Of a stretch of DNA of 39,589 nt, positions 20,536-28,487 are shown in pieces. The notes below the pieces were generated by a model, which worked only from the letters and a program-made list of their open reading frames with translations, did no database searches and had not been told where the DNA came from. The number at the start of each line of letters is the position of its first letter. Position 1 is the stretch's first letter. Source of the DNA: a virus; IMG/VR virus record IMGVR_UViG_3300010885_046850, positions 1 to 39,589 of that record; one strand, written 5' to 3'. The position numbers and the translations under genes are program-made.

Positions 20536-20873
20536 TTAATTCCTTTATAAAGCTTTACAGAATCTTCTCTAAGAGACTTATTGCTAATGATTGCATTATC
20601 AACCATAAGGTTAATAGCTTGAACAAATTTTGGTCTCTTTTGCTTAAAACAAATATCAATCTTTCTTTTTAGATCGGCAATTTCTTCATCGGTTGATGCT
20701 ATTCCAATTGCATCTTCAAGCATCCAAGTTCTGATGTGTAGAATCACAAGCTTCTCAAGTAGCTCGCCAAAGTTATCGGTTTCAACATATTCAATCTCTG
20801 GCTGAGTACCATTACTTAAAACTGAATTTACCTTGTCTTTAATGTAATCATCAACTACTGTGTTTATAGACAT
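20532..20873 (-). CDS. DUF4254-like protein
   Basis: 113 residues; ATG 20873 with GGAGG upstream, in a TAATG overlap with the FkbM gene. The segment LHIRTWMLEDAIGIASTDE followed by IADLKRKIDICFKQKRPKFV resembles DUF4254 (W-x-L-E-D-x-x-R ... L-K-R-x-I-D-x-x-N-Q-x-R). DUF4254 genes are often next to glycosyltransferases of the GT9 type, as here. All-helical; biochemical role unknown. Confidence 0.5.
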   Translation of the reverse strand: MSINTVVDDYIKDKVNSVLSNGTQPEIEYVETDNFGELLEKLVILHIRTWMLEDAIGIASTDEEIADLKRKIDICFKQKRPKFVQAINLMVDNAIISNKSLREDSVKLYKGIN

Positions 20874-21514
20874 TATTCCTCCAAATATTTTTTGTTCAAC
20901 CAAACTTGGTCAACGCTATTCTCAGTGAAGTATTTTTGATCGATAAGAATAAAATCATTATCCTTGAGGATTTGCATTACTTCGTGTGCAAGTTTTTGAT
21001 CCTTCCAGTATTGAACTTCTTCCAGCTCAATATGAATCATCTTGATGCTCTTTATTTTCTCTCCGAATCCCATAAGTACTTCGTAAGAACATCCTTCTAC
21101 ATCCACCTTTACCAAATCTATTTCTGTCTTTATTTTTATTTTGTCGATTAGATTATTCATAGTGTCTGTATTTACTTCTATTTTTCTTGTATCTTGATTT
21201 GTGTAGTAGTTATCGTTTCTATCTCTCATAGAAGAAATACCCGCCTCAAGCAAGTTTGTATAAATTGCATTAAACTCTGTTGTTCCGGTGAAATTTGAAA
21301 CAGCTACATGAAATACATTAAGCTGTGGATGATTCTCTTTTATATATTTATAGCACTCAGGGTGAGCCTCAAAAACATATGTTTGTGAACAACTAAGTTC
21401 CTCAGACAAAAAAGCTGCATCATTTCCATCTCTAGAACCTATATCAAAAATAATATTTGCTTTTTCACCAACATGTTTTCTATATAGGTCAGGCAAATAT
21501 TCAATAGTAGTCAT
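20873..21514 (-). CDS. FkbM-family methyltransferase (second copy)
   Basis: 213 residues from MTTIEYLPDLYRK (ATG 21514; the longer TTG start overlaps the previous gene). SAM motif NIIFDIGSRDGNDAAFLSEEL, acidic YVFEAHPECYKYIKE, then IDLVKVDVEGCSYEVLMGFG with the FkbM D-x-E-G signature. It should methylate a hydroxyl of a sugar. Being inside the glycan operon, O-methylation of one of its sugars is the likely role. Related to, but not a close copy of, the product of 4016-4603. Confidence 0.87.
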   Translation of the reverse strand: MTTIEYLPDLYRKHVGEKANIIFDIGSRDGNDAAFLSEELSCSQTYVFEAHPECYKYIKENHPQLNVFHVAVSNFTGTTEFNAIYTNLLEAGISSMRDRNDNYYTNQDTRKIEVNTDTMNNLIDKIKIKTEIDLVKVDVEGCSYEVLMGFGEKIKSIKMIHIELEEVQYWKDQKLAHEVMQILKDNDFILIDQKYFTENSVDQVWLNKKYLEE

Positions 21515-21515
21515 A

Positions 21516-22667
21516 TCATACAATCTTTCTAAAGATTTCTTCTAGCATCTTGATATTCTTCTTGCTGACAAAATGACTATTGCCAAGGTAGAATCCTTGA
21601 TCGTTAATCAAGTCAACAGTATATCCATTTGAATTAAATCCCTCTATTTTGTAATCTTTTAGGAATGGATGCTTCAACAAGTTACCGCCAACAATAGGGC
21701 GATATTCAATTCCATGATACTCAAATTCATCTATAATTGCATAATAATCTTTGATATTCTTGCAAACAATTGGGAAGCAAAAGCTACTGTTTCCATCTCT
21801 ATTTAGACCAGCCGCATGGAAGAGCCTCTGATAACGCAACATCAAGTTGCAAAATATATCATAGTTTTTTCTTCTTTTTTCAATCATCTTGTCAAGTCTC
21901 TTTAGTTGAGACAAACCTAGTACGGCACAAATTTCGTGGTTTCTGAAATTATATCCATCAGTGATGAATAAAAATTGCTTGTTAATTTCTGGGTATTGTG
22001 TTGCATACTTTCCAAAATTAATTGATTCTCTAGCCATTCCATGACTACGCTTCATCTTCATAATGTCATACAACTCTTGATCGTTGGTACATACCATTCC
22101 ACCTTCAATTGTTGTCATGTGGTGACCAAAATAAAAACTAAATGTAGAGCCTATACTGTCACTTCCAACCTTCTTGCCATCTGGGTGTAAAGCACCGTGA
22201 GACTCGCAAACATCGTCAATGATAATAGCATCTGGGAAAAGCTGCTGGTAGTAAGAATTATCTGCAGGAAAACCTAGCAAATGCGTGACAAAAATAAGCT
22301 TAATGTCTGGATGCATTTCCTTAATCAACTGCATATTGTTTTTGTCAAAACTAAAGTTGTTCATGTTGATATCACAAAAAATTGGCTGCAAGCCCAACTG
22401 AATAATCGGAGCGACATTGGTGACCCAAGTATCTGCTGGCAGTAGAACCTTATCGCCATCCTTAAGATCGTATTTTTCTTTAATGGCGGCTACCAACAAG
22501 AAATTGGCGGTGCTTCCAGATGAAACATAGAGGGAGTATTTAGATCCTAGCCACTCGTTCCATTTCTTTTCAAATTCACGAACCTTTGGACCATTTGTAA
22601 ATTGTTTAGTTGACAATGTGAACCAAGCCATCTTTATTCTATCAAATGGCGTAATTGTATTTTTCAT
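21516..22667 (-). CDS. ColD-like PLP-dependent 3-dehydratase (DegT family)
   Basis: About 383 residues. ATG 22667 follows GGAAG; a GTG at 22685 would add six residues. The DegT/DnrJ/EryC1 fold is clear: YVSSGSTANFLLVAA, LLPADTWVTNVAPI, IIIDDVCESHGA. The key loop is TFSFYFGHHMTTIEGG: the position of the PLP-binding Lys in aminotransferases is His (residue 182). The same His is found in ColD and in E1 dehydrases, which remove the C3 hydroxyl from GDP-4-keto-6-deoxymannose or the CDP analogue. With gmd and fcl next to it, a GDP-colitose-like product is suggested. Lys-to-His makes simple transamination unlikely. Confidence 0.85.
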   Translation of the reverse strand: MKNTITPFDRIKMAWFTLSTKQFTNGPKVREFEKKWNEWLGSKYSLYVSSGSTANFLLVAAIKEKYDLKDGDKVLLPADTWVTNVAPIIQLGLQPIFCDINMNNFSFDKNNMQLIKEMHPDIKLIFVTHLLGFPADNSYYQQLFPDAIIIDDVCESHGALHPDGKKVGSDSIGSTFSFYFGHHMTTIEGGMVCTNDQELYDIMKMKRSHGMARESINFGKYATQYPEINKQFLFITDGYNFRNHEICAVLGLSQLKRLDKMIEKRRKNYDIFCNLMLRYQRLFHAAGLNRDGNSSFCFPIVCKNIKDYYAIIDEFEYHGIEYRPIVGGNLLKHPFLKDYKIEGFNSNGYTVDLINDQGFYLGNSHFVSKKNIKMLEEIFRKIV

Positions 22668-22677
22668 TAGCTTCCAC

Positions 22678-23619
22678 TTAGACACTTCTTTTACCGCCTG
22701 TCGCTATATACCAATCAACTGTCTTTTCTAGACCTTCCGACAAATTAGTTTTTGAATACCAGCCCATAGAATTTATTTTTGAATTGTCCAGCTTGCGCCT
22801 TGGGGTACCATTTGGCTTATCTGTATCCCAAATAATTTTACCAGTATATCCAGTTTTTTCTGCAACGATTGTAGCCAGATCCTTAATAGTATATTCTTCA
22901 GATGATCCAACATTGATATGTTCAGGATTATTATAATTATTCATCAAAAAAATACAAGCATCTGCTAAATCATCCACATATAAAAATTCCCTAGTTGGGG
23001 TTCCGTCTCCGAATAGAACTACATGGTCATCGCCATTATTTTTTGCCGTAATAAATTTATTAATCATTGCTGGAATAACATGACATTGCTCAATATTAAA
23101 ATTATCATTTACTCCATATAGATTTGCTGGCATTAAAGAAATGGCATTAAATCCATATTGCTGATTAAACATTTGACACATTTTCAGTCCCGCAATTTTT
23201 GCTAATGCATAACCTTCATTAGTGGGTTCAAGATAATCAGAAAGAAGATATTCTTCCTTGATTGGTTGTAAAGTCACCTTGGGATAAATACAAGCTGAGC
23301 CAAGGAATAGCAATTTTTTTACTCCATGTTTATATGCAGAAGAAATAATGTTATTTTGAATTTGTAGATTATCTAAAATAAAATCTGCGGGAGCTGATTT
23401 ATTGTAATTAATTCCACCAACTTTTGCTGCTGCTAAAAATACATAGTCGGGCTTGTTTGTTTCAAAAAAATCATTAACTGATTTTTGATTTCTGAGATCT
23501 AGATGTTCACGATTTCCTCCAAAAACATTGTTATATCCGGCTTCTTTTAGTTTTCGCATAAGTGCTGAGCCAACTAAACCTTTGTGACCCGGCACATAAA
23601 TTTTACTAGTTAATTCCAT
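22678..23619 (-). CDS. fcl: GDP-L-fucose synthase / ColC-like epimerase-reductase
   Basis: 313 residues: [19 protein letters not shown] (NADP loop GxxGxxG), [33 protein letters not shown] (Ser of S-x-C-I-Y-P, the Fcl signature), [15 protein letters not shown] (YxxxK) and [13 protein letters not shown] with HVIPAMI. It matches GDP-L-fucose synthase, which epimerises C3/C5 and reduces C4. ColC, which makes GDP-L-colitose, belongs to the same family and cannot be told apart here. It lies between gmd and the ColD-like gene with overlaps. Confidence 0.88.
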   Translation of the reverse strand: MELTSKIYVPGHKGLVGSALMRKLKEAGYNNVFGGNREHLDLRNQKSVNDFFETNKPDYVFLAAAKVGGINYNKSAPADFILDNLQIQNNIISSAYKHGVKKLLFLGSACIYPKVTLQPIKEEYLLSDYLEPTNEGYALAKIAGLKMCQMFNQQYGFNAISLMPANLYGVNDNFNIEQCHVIPAMINKFITAKNNGDDHVVLFGDGTPTREFLYVDDLADACIFLMNNYNNPEHINVGSSEEYTIKDLATIVAEKTGYTGKIIWDTDKPNGTPRRKLDNSKINSMGWYSKTNLSEGLEKTVDWYIATGGKRSV

Positions 23620-24619
23620 TGATGCACATATCCTTTACTAATTCTTCAAAAGAAATATTCGGCTTCCAGTCAAGTTTTTCTTTTGCATAGGATGAGTCTC
23701 CTAGCAAAGTTTCTACTTCTGCGGGACGGAAATATTTAGGATCAACTCGCACAACAACTTTATTTGTATTCAAGTCAATGCCCTTTTCTTGCAAGCCGGA
23801 GCCTTCCCAAAAAATATTCATGCCAAAGTATGGAGCGCAAGCATTTACAAACTCTCTAACGGAATACTGTTTACCTGTTGCAATAACAAAATCCTCCGGC
23901 TTGTCTTGTTGAAGCATAAGCCACATAGCACGAACAAAATCCTTTGCATGACCCCAGTCGCGTAGAGCATTAAGATTTCCTAGGTATAGGCAATCTTGAT
24001 TTCCATTTGCAATATCTCTAAGACCCATGACAACTTTTTGAGTAACAAATGTCTCACCGCGCTTTGGCGATTCGTGATTGAATAAAATGCCGCTACAGGC
24101 ATACATATTATATGCCTCACGATAGTTCTTGGTAATCCAATGTCCATAAAGCTTGGCTACACCATATGGTGATCGCGGATAAAATGGAGTCTTTTCAGTT
24201 TGAGGAATTTCCTGAACAAGACCAAACATCTCTGATGTTGATGCCTGATAAAATCTAACCTTGTTCTCCATCTTTAGAATTCTAATTGCCTCAAGCATTC
24301 TCAAAACACCAATAGCATCACTATTCGCTGTATATTCTGGTGTTTCAAAAGAAACAGCAACATGACTCTGAGCGCCAAGGTTATAAATCTCTTCTGGCTG
24401 AATTTCTCCAATTAGTCTGATAAGATTCGTTGAATCTGTCAGATCTCCATAATGCAAATAAAAATTATCATTCTCTGCAAAAATATCATCAATTCTATCT
24501 GTATTAATTAAAGAGGTTCTGCGCTTAATTCCATGAACCTCATAACCCTTTTCCAAAAGTAGTTCAGCAAGATATGAACCATCTTGCCCTGTAATTCCTG
24601 TGATTAAAGCCTTTTTCAT
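23606..24619 (-). CDS. gmd: GDP-mannose 4,6-dehydratase
   Basis: 337 residues. [28 protein letters not shown] is, in short, [13 protein letters not shown], the Gmd-specific NADP loop. [14 protein letters not shown] binds [24 protein letters not shown], the catalytic [26 protein letters not shown] (YxxxK) and [15 protein letters not shown] complete the family pattern. It converts GDP-D-mannose to GDP-4-keto-6-deoxy-D-mannose, the shared precursor of fucose, colitose, rhamnose and perosamine. It is the first sugar-nucleotide gene of the operon, behind a membrane-protein gene with which it overlaps by ATGA. Confidence 0.94.
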   Translation of the reverse strand: MKKALITGITGQDGSYLAELLLEKGYEVHGIKRRTSLINTDRIDDIFAENDNFYLHYGDLTDSTNLIRLIGEIQPEEIYNLGAQSHVAVSFETPEYTANSDAIGVLRMLEAIRILKMENKVRFYQASTSEMFGLVQEIPQTEKTPFYPRSPYGVAKLYGHWITKNYREAYNMYACSGILFNHESPKRGETFVTQKVVMGLRDIANGNQDCLYLGNLNALRDWGHAKDFVRAMWLMLQQDKPEDFVIATGKQYSVREFVNACAPYFGMNIFWEGSGLQEKGIDLNTNKVVVRVDPKYFRPAEVETLLGDSSYAKEKLDWKPNISFEELVKDMCINGIN

Positions 24620-24897
24620 CTGCGCCTCTTTCTTCTCACATCTCTATCAGTCAATAATTTTCTAATTCTACCATATTGGTGAGAAATTATCCATGCTCTT
24701 AAGTTTTTTATAAAAATTGTTCCGTATAAAGCTGAGCCAAAGACAAAACCATATTGCTTGGTTGTGATGCCATATGTTGTCCATAGGACTTCAGAAGCTA
24801 AACTCACTGCCCATCCGCGCCAATCTCTTTTCCCCGCTAAATAAATTCCGGCTGCACCCACAATGGATAGCAGCCAGGACCATATTTCAAAATGCAT
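24616..24897 (-). CDS. Small membrane protein (93 aa)
   Basis: Start set at MHFEIWSW (ATG 24897, with GAAAGG upstream); a longer frame runs into tRNA-Thr and is rejected. Two or three membrane segments: [34 protein letters not shown] and [15 protein letters not shown], then a basic tail ending RRKRRR. The layout recalls small PnuC-like fragments or holin-type proteins, but no family is certain. It follows tRNA-Thr and precedes gmd in one transcript. Confidence 0.65.
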   Translation of the reverse strand: MHFEIWSWLLSIVGAAGIYLAGKRDWRGWAVSLASEVLWTTYGITTKQYGFVFGSALYGTIFIKNLRAWIISHQYGRIRKLLTDRDVRRKRRR

Positions 24898-24912
24898 TTT
24901 TTGACCTTTCGT

Positions 24913-24987
24913 TGGAGCCTCTTTAGGGATTTGAACCCCAGACCTACGCATTACAAGTGCGTTGCTCTACCCCTGAGCTAAAGAGGC
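24913..24987 (-). tRNA. tRNA-Thr (anticodon TGT)
   Basis: Acceptor GCCTCTT/AAGAGGC, D arm GCTC-AGGGGTA-GAGC, anticodon arm ACGCA-CTTGTAA-TGCGT with TGT, T arm TGGGG-TTCAAAT-CCCTA, discriminator T, and encoded CCA (24915-24913). It is the only tRNA here with a genomic CCA. It starts about 10 bases after a strong promoter and heads the glycan operon. Confidence 0.94.
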
Positions 24988-24997
24988 GTGAATGACT

Positions 24998-25027
24998 ATT
25001 CTAACATATTATATATTTACTTGTCAA
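24998..25027 (-). promoter_or_regulatory. Promoter TTGACA-N18-TAGAAT before tRNA-Thr and the glycan operon
   Basis: Minus strand: TTGACA 25027-25022, 18-bp AT-rich spacer, TAGAAT 25003-24998 preceded by TGT (extended -10). Transcription would begin just before the tRNA at 24987 and can continue through the overlapping glycan genes to about 12211, since no terminator is seen between them. Confidence 0.8.
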
Positions 25028-25040
25028 TACTACTTTTTTA

Positions 25041-25808
25041 TCAAGAACTAATAAAAAACATATCTTCCCATTGATAATCTTCAAAAAATGGTACTTGAGA
25101 ATTAGGAAAATAAGCTTCGTCATAATGATAGCCAGTTTTACCTATATGTTGTGATCTTGATGCCTCTGGAGTTATACAATACATACTACCGATTCTTGTA
25201 AATTCATCCAAATATGTTGCTGCATCCACAGGGCATTCCCAAGCTGGAGGATGTGTTTTCCATACTAGATGCTCACATTTTGGCTTCATGCAACAAACAA
25301 TTTTGTTAAACATATATTTTTCCCATTTATTTTTCCAAGTCCCCCAAATCCAAGCATTGAAATTGGGAATTTTAAAATAAGATTCTTGGTTTAATATATT
25401 ATAAGTTGAATTTCTGCCGTTATGATTGTTAGCACAAACCGCAAGAATGTTTTCTTCATTCTCATTGGAAAGATAATCAAAGTAATCAATAATATCTTTT
25501 GAAGGAACAATATCGTCTTCAGCCAACACAACAAAGTCATAACCATTCTCATTAAACATTTGGTACAAAGCATTGTGATGATTTTTTGACATACCATTTA
25601 CTTCTTCATTGATACTAATATTTTCTTTTACATTATTTGAAGAACAAAAATTTTTAATAATCTCAATAATTTTATCATTATTGTCACTCGGCTCAAGTCT
25701 AAAATAAAAATCAAATTTATTTAAGTTTCTTACTTGTGACCATGCTGCTATAGTTTGAGAGAAATAGTCATCTCTTCCTGATGTGATAAAGATGACACCT
25801 TTTTTCAT
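25041..25808 (-). CDS. GT-A glycosyltransferase (GNT-I/GT13-like)
   Basis: 255 residues. GVIFITSGRDDYFSQTIAAWSQ begins the fold, FDFYFRLEPSDNN binds donor, NHHNALYQMFNENGYDFVVLAEDDIVPSKDIIDYF contains the metal motif AEDDIVPS (in pieces VVLAEDDIVPS), and FNAWIWGTWKNKWEKY plus SRSQHIGKTGYHY match the acceptor region of GNT-I-like and related phage transferases. It stands alone between tRNA-Thr's promoter and tRNA-Asn, outside the main operon. Sugar unknown. Confidence 0.75.
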   Translation of the reverse strand: MKKGVIFITSGRDDYFSQTIAAWSQVRNLNKFDFYFRLEPSDNNDKIIEIIKNFCSSNNVKENISINEEVNGMSKNHHNALYQMFNENGYDFVVLAEDDIVPSKDIIDYFDYLSNENEENILAVCANNHNGRNSTYNILNQESYFKIPNFNAWIWGTWKNKWEKYMFNKIVCCMKPKCEHLVWKTHPPAWECPVDAATYLDEFTRIGSMYCITPEASRSQHIGKTGYHYDEAYFPNSQVPFFEDYQWEDMFFISS

Positions 25809-25839
25809 AATCTCTCCTGTATTCGTAAAGTTTATATTG

Positions 25840-25911
25840 CTCTCCCTGCTGGATTCGAACCAACAACCTTAGAGTTAACAGCTCTCTGCTCTGCCGTTGA
25901 GCTAAGGAAGA
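25840..25911 (-). tRNA. tRNA-Asn (anticodon GTT)
   Basis: Acceptor TCTTCCT/AGGGAGA (one G-U), D arm GCTC-AACGGCA-GAGC, anticodon arm GAGAG-CTGTTAA-CTCTA with GTT and one terminal mismatch, T arm GTTGG-TTCGAAT-CCAGC, discriminator G; CCA not encoded. It follows tRNA-Arg by five bases in the same transcript. Confidence 0.92.
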
Positions 25912-25916
25912 ATGAG

Positions 25917-25988
25917 TACCCCCGGCAGGATTCGAACCTGCGACCTTAACATTAGAAGTGTTTCGCTCTTCCACTGAGCTACGGAGGT
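25917..25988 (-). tRNA. tRNA-Arg (anticodon TCT)
   Basis: Acceptor ACCTCCG/CGGGGGT, D arm GCTC-AGTGGAA-GAGC, anticodon arm AAACA-CTTCTAA-TGTTA with TCT and an A-A mismatch at the base of the stem, T arm GCAGG-TTCGAAT-CCTGC, discriminator A; no CCA. It reads AGA/AGG codons, which are frequent in AT-rich phage genes. Confidence 0.92.
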
Positions 25989-25991
25989 GTA

Positions 25992-26438
25992 TTAAAAAGT
26001 ATAGCCTGTCCACCCAATTTTTGTCAAGCTATCAAGTCTGGCTTTTAAATCTTCAGGATGAATAGCTTTAATTCCCATTTTGCGATAGGCTTCAAGGGTG
26101 GGTTCATAGTCATCTACTCCTAGCCAAACATCATACTTTTGCAAATATGCCTGTAGTACTGCGGCTTTGTAGATAGCAGGGTCAACATCACCGTTATATG
26201 TTTTGGGACGCATAACCAACATATCAAATGGAATGTCAAGCTTCCTAAGAAGAGCAATTGTTTCTTTGCGCTTTTTTTCTTTTCTGAATGTTGTAAGAAT
26301 AATCTTATGCTTGTGTGCTGTTTTTTTTACAAGATCAACAGTTGCTTGAATAGGCGTATCTGTATCTTTAATTACAAGAGTTCCATCAATATCAATAAGC
26401 ATTGCAGACTTTTTGGGAGTATCTAGTTTATTTCCCAT
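25992..26438 (-). CDS. HAD phosphatase, PNKP-like (copy 2)
   Basis: 148 residues from MGNKLDTPKKSA (ATG 26438 in a TAATG overlap; the longer TTG start is rejected). AMLIDIDGTLVIKD is HAD motif I (DxDGT), IILTTFRKEKKRKETIALLRKLDIPFDMLVMRP matches the 3'-phosphatase domain of T4 polynucleotide kinase in pattern (T-x-R ... T-x-x-L), and VWLGVDDYEPTLEAYRKMG is motif IV. No kinase domain is present. It follows a paralog (26438-26863). It might repair 3' ends of cleaved tRNAs next to which it lies (inference). Confidence 0.75.
   Translation of the reverse strand: MGNKLDTPKKSAMLIDIDGTLVIKDTDTPIQATVDLVKKTAHKHKIILTTFRKEKKRKETIALLRKLDIPFDMLVMRPKTYNGDVDPAIYKAAVLQAYLQKYDVWLGVDDYEPTLEAYRKMGIKAIHPEDLKARLDSLTKIGWTGYTF
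25998..26027 (-). promoter_or_regulatory. Promoter TTGACA-N18-TATACT before tRNA-Arg/Asn
   Basis: Minus strand TTGACA 26027-26022, 18-bp spacer, TATACT 26003-25998, ending 9 bases before the tRNA-Arg 5' end. It lies inside the 3' end of the HAD gene. Spacing is identical to the other tRNA promoters here. Confidence 0.75.
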
Positions 26439-26863
26439 TAAATAAACATTCCTTCCCAAGCGCCTTTTTTAAGAGTAGTTGTATTTAGTTTTTTGCCTTT
26501 TTTAACATCAATGCCCCCACCATAATCTTTAATTGCGTTTCTGACATCCTTGTTATCGTCAATAACAATCTTGACATCATATTTTTTTTTCATTTCATTA
26601 AGCATGATAACCTTCATTGTGTGATGTCTTAAATCTTCATTAGCCCCCTCTGGCTTCATTAAAAGTTCATCAAAAGGAATTCTCAATCTACGAAGAGACA
26701 TAATTGTTTCATCTCTAGCTTCCTCTGGTCTTCCTGTCCACAAAATAATTTTATATGTTTGGGCAGCATTCTGAACAAATTTAATTACATCATTAATTGG
26801 CACAAAGTTATCATCAATAATTGTATTGTCAATATCGCAAATAATTGCTTTAGGCTTAACCAT
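26438..26863 (-). CDS. HAD phosphatase, PNKP-like (copy 1)
   Basis: 141 residues from MVKPKAIICDIDNTII (ATG 26863). Motif I is CDIDNT, then IILWTGRPEEARDETIMSLRRLRIPFDELLMKP, which corresponds to the T4 Pnk phosphatase segment (TGRxxxxRxxT), and VKIVIDDNKDVRNAI for the acidic motif IV. Strongly similar in layout to copy 2, so the pair arose by tandem duplication. Expected activity is phosphate removal from a nucleic-acid 3' end or a nucleotide; the substrate is unproven. Confidence 0.78.
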   Translation of the reverse strand: MVKPKAIICDIDNTIIDDNFVPINDVIKFVQNAAQTYKIILWTGRPEEARDETIMSLRRLRIPFDELLMKPEGANEDLRHHTMKVIMLNEMKKKYDVKIVIDDNKDVRNAIKDYGGGIDVKKGKKLNTTTLKKGAWEGMFI

Positions 26864-26870
26864 TTGAATC

Positions 26871-27002
26871 CTAACGCCCACGCTTAGCATAACCAGTTTT
26901 ACGCTTATTCATACTTCCCGGCTTATTATATCCTGAACCTGCTGGAGTATTTTTAATACGAATTTCTAATGCTTTAAGAACTTTATCGTGATGTTTTCCC
27001 AT
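26871..27002 (-). CDS. 43-aa basic protein
   Basis: Short gene with AAGGAG before ATG 27002-27000 and TAG at 26873-26871. Product begins MGKHHDKVLKALEIRIKN and ends with a Lys/Arg-rich tail KPGSMNKRKTGYAKRGR. Very basic, so nucleic-acid binding is possible. It overlaps the upstream gene by 20 bases. No family known. Confidence 0.6.
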   Translation of the reverse strand: MGKHHDKVLKALEIRIKNTPAGSGYNKPGSMNKRKTGYAKRGR

Positions 27003-27234
27003 TTTTGTCTCCTTTGGATGGATTTTGACTTAATGCTTCTTTTGTTTTGTTGTTTTCTACTCTTTGAACACTTTCACCTAAGCCAAATAGTGCTGCAATT
27101 GTTAGTATTGTTACTTCTATTGGTAGTCCCGGCACTTTTTTAGCTAAATACACGGAAAAAATTGATGCAAAGGTGTAAATTCTAGCAGGATTTTTTCTTC
27201 CAAAATCTTTTATAGATTTCACTAGCTTTTTCAT
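26983..27234 (-). CDS. Putative holin-like membrane protein (83 aa)
   Basis: Basic N-terminus (MKKLVKSIKDFGRKNPARIY), a first hydrophobic segment TFASIFSVYLAKKVPGL and a second LPIEVTILTIAALFGLG, then a polar basic tail ending KNGKTSR. Size, two segments and charge distribution fit class II holins, and the endolysin gene is 500 bases upstream on the same strand. No sequence family confirms it. Confidence 0.5.
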   Translation of the reverse strand: MKKLVKSIKDFGRKNPARIYTFASIFSVYLAKKVPGLPIEVTILTIAALFGLGESVQRVENNKTKEALSQNPSKGDKNGKTSR

Positions 27235-27246
27235 GCTTTAATTATA

Positions 27247-27612
27247 TCAGGATGGCGACTCAAAAGAAAATGCTGAACCTTCCCAGTCTTTTTTAATCCT
27301 GTTTACAATGGCGCGAGACCATGAAAATCCTGAATCTCCACCCCAGGCCTCCCACATAACTCTTCCCTTTGATGGAAAACCCTCTTCCCCAGAGTTAAAT
27401 CCTTGACCCTTTTTATCTACTTCATGACGAGAAAAAAAAGAATACATTCTTTTAACTGTATCTAGCGACAATGCTTCCTTGCTAGCAAGCTGATTAGCTC
27501 TAGTCCAGCCAACAGCTGTTCCAGCTCCTTTTGCTTTTCCATCTTCTTTCCACTTCAAAGCTTTTTTTGCAGCAGATGCCATTGCATCTGTGGGTTTATA
27601 AGTTTCTGACAT
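27247..27612 (-). CDS. Phage protein family of unknown function (121 aa)
   Basis: Contains ASAAKKALKWKEDGKAKG, GWTRANQLASKEALSLDTVKRMYSFFSRHEVDKKGQGF (in pieces LSLDTVKRM, FFSRHEVDK) and GEEGFPSKGRVMWEAWGGDSGFSW. I recognise this as a widespread phage domain (R-M-x-S-Y/F-F-x-R-H-E-V-D ... P-S-x-G-R-I-x-W-x-x-W-G-G-D), often near or fused to head-maturation or portal genes. Its function is not established. Here it stands alone between holin candidate and tRNA-Gly. Confidence 0.6.
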   Translation of the reverse strand: MSETYKPTDAMASAAKKALKWKEDGKAKGAGTAVGWTRANQLASKEALSLDTVKRMYSFFSRHEVDKKGQGFNSGEEGFPSKGRVMWEAWGGDSGFSWSRAIVNRIKKDWEGSAFSFESPS

Positions 27613-27636
27613 TTTATTCTCCTATTTTTTATTCTG

Positions 27637-27707
27637 AGCGACTGACCAGAATCGAACTGGCACAACTAACTTGGAAGGATAGCGCACTACCATTATGCAA
27701 CAGTCGC
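27637..27707 (-). tRNA. tRNA-Gly (anticodon TCC)
   Basis: Acceptor GCGACTG/CAGTCGC, D arm GCAT-AATGGTA-GTGC, anticodon arm CTATC-CTTCCAA-GTTAG with TCC and one T-T mismatch, T arm GCCAG-TTCGATT-CTGGT, discriminator T; no CCA. It starts 10 bases after the endolysin stop and has no promoter of its own. Confidence 0.9.
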
Positions 27708-27713
27708 GGTGTC

Positions 27714-27732
27714 AAGCCTACTTAGTAGGCTT
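27714..27732. repeat. 8-bp hairpin at the endolysin stop
   Basis: AAGCCTAC (27714-27721), TTA, GTAGGCTT (27725-27732), spanning the endolysin stop codon just before tRNA-Gly. No T-run follows. Possibly an RNA end or tRNA-processing signal. Confidence 0.5.
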
Positions 27733-28446
27733 AGACTTGTTAGCTGGCTTGGCAGCAGGAGCCTTTGGTTTAACAGCAGGAGAGGCAACAGACTTTGGTG
27801 CTTTTTTTACTGCTTCTGCGGTTTTTACAGGCTTAACCTTAAGGACAGGCAAATTGGATGGAATTGGACGAGGGCTAATTGTTTCAACAGCCTTAATCCT
27901 TTGTAGAATTCCAGGCTTCTTTGTTCCTGCTCCTTGACGAACACCATTCTTATCAATTCCTAGCTTAAGCAGGATACGATTGACATCTGTGACTGTGGTT
28001 CCTGCCTTTAGAGCATAATGCATTGGATCCCATGAATTAGTATCTGAATAATCTCCACCATTCTTTTTGTTTCCACCCCAGATAACAATCTCATAGAGAG
28101 CCTTGATATTTGCACAAGCTTTAATTTGTGCATCGTTCATAGTCTTCATTCCGCCATTTGGACCCATTGCTCCCTCGTGACTCCAGTTTAGGTCAACAGC
28201 CGTTCCAGAGGAGTGGTCTGAATAGGCATTTGCCTGACGTGCTTTTCTAAAATTATAGGCTCCGCATTCGCCATTTCGAAGATGTGCAACCTGATTGTTG
28301 TAGTCTGCAGCAAGTGCAAGAAAGAGTGGAAGAACTTCCTTACGCATACGCAACTTCACATTTGTTCCGGGAACTACTCCAACGGCAAGACTTTTGTCTC
28401 CAATTGAAGGAATAACTTCCCATCCATTAATACTGACTTGTGACAT
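27718..28446 (-). CDS. Endolysin, M15 (D-Ala-D-Ala/L-Ala-D-Glu) peptidase type
   Basis: 242 residues. N-terminal peptidase M15 fold: RMRKEVLPLFLALAADYNNQV, then NAYSDHSSGTAVDLNWSHEG, with zinc ligands His and Asp in SxHxxGxAxD, and SWDPMHYALKAG with WDPMHY, the second His. Zinc-dependent peptide cleavage in peptidoglycan is expected. Residues from about 175 to 242 form a Lys/Ala/Pro-rich tail (VKKAPKSV, KPKAPAAKPANK), perhaps wall-binding through charge. AAGGAG lies upstream of ATG 28446. Gene order with a holin candidate supports a lysis cassette. Confidence 0.88.
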   Translation of the reverse strand: MSQVSINGWEVIPSIGDKSLAVGVVPGTNVKLRMRKEVLPLFLALAADYNNQVAHLRNGECGAYNFRKARQANAYSDHSSGTAVDLNWSHEGAMGPNGGMKTMNDAQIKACANIKALYEIVIWGGNKKNGGDYSDTNSWDPMHYALKAGTTVTDVNRILLKLGIDKNGVRQGAGTKKPGILQRIKAVETISPRPIPSNLPVLKVKPVKTAEAVKKAPKSVASPAVKPKAPAAKPANKSKPTK

Positions 28447-28487
28447 TATTTTCTCCTTATTGTTTATTTCAAATAAATCGTAAAACT

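Noticed and set aside
24898-24951. N-terminal extension of the membrane protein before gmd
   Set aside because: Its codons lie in the 3' half of tRNA-Thr; ATG 24897 is the better start.
25768-26013. Minus-strand frame of 81 residues through the tRNA pair
   Set aside because: It is the translation of tRNA-Asn and tRNA-Arg sequence and the start of a neighbouring gene.
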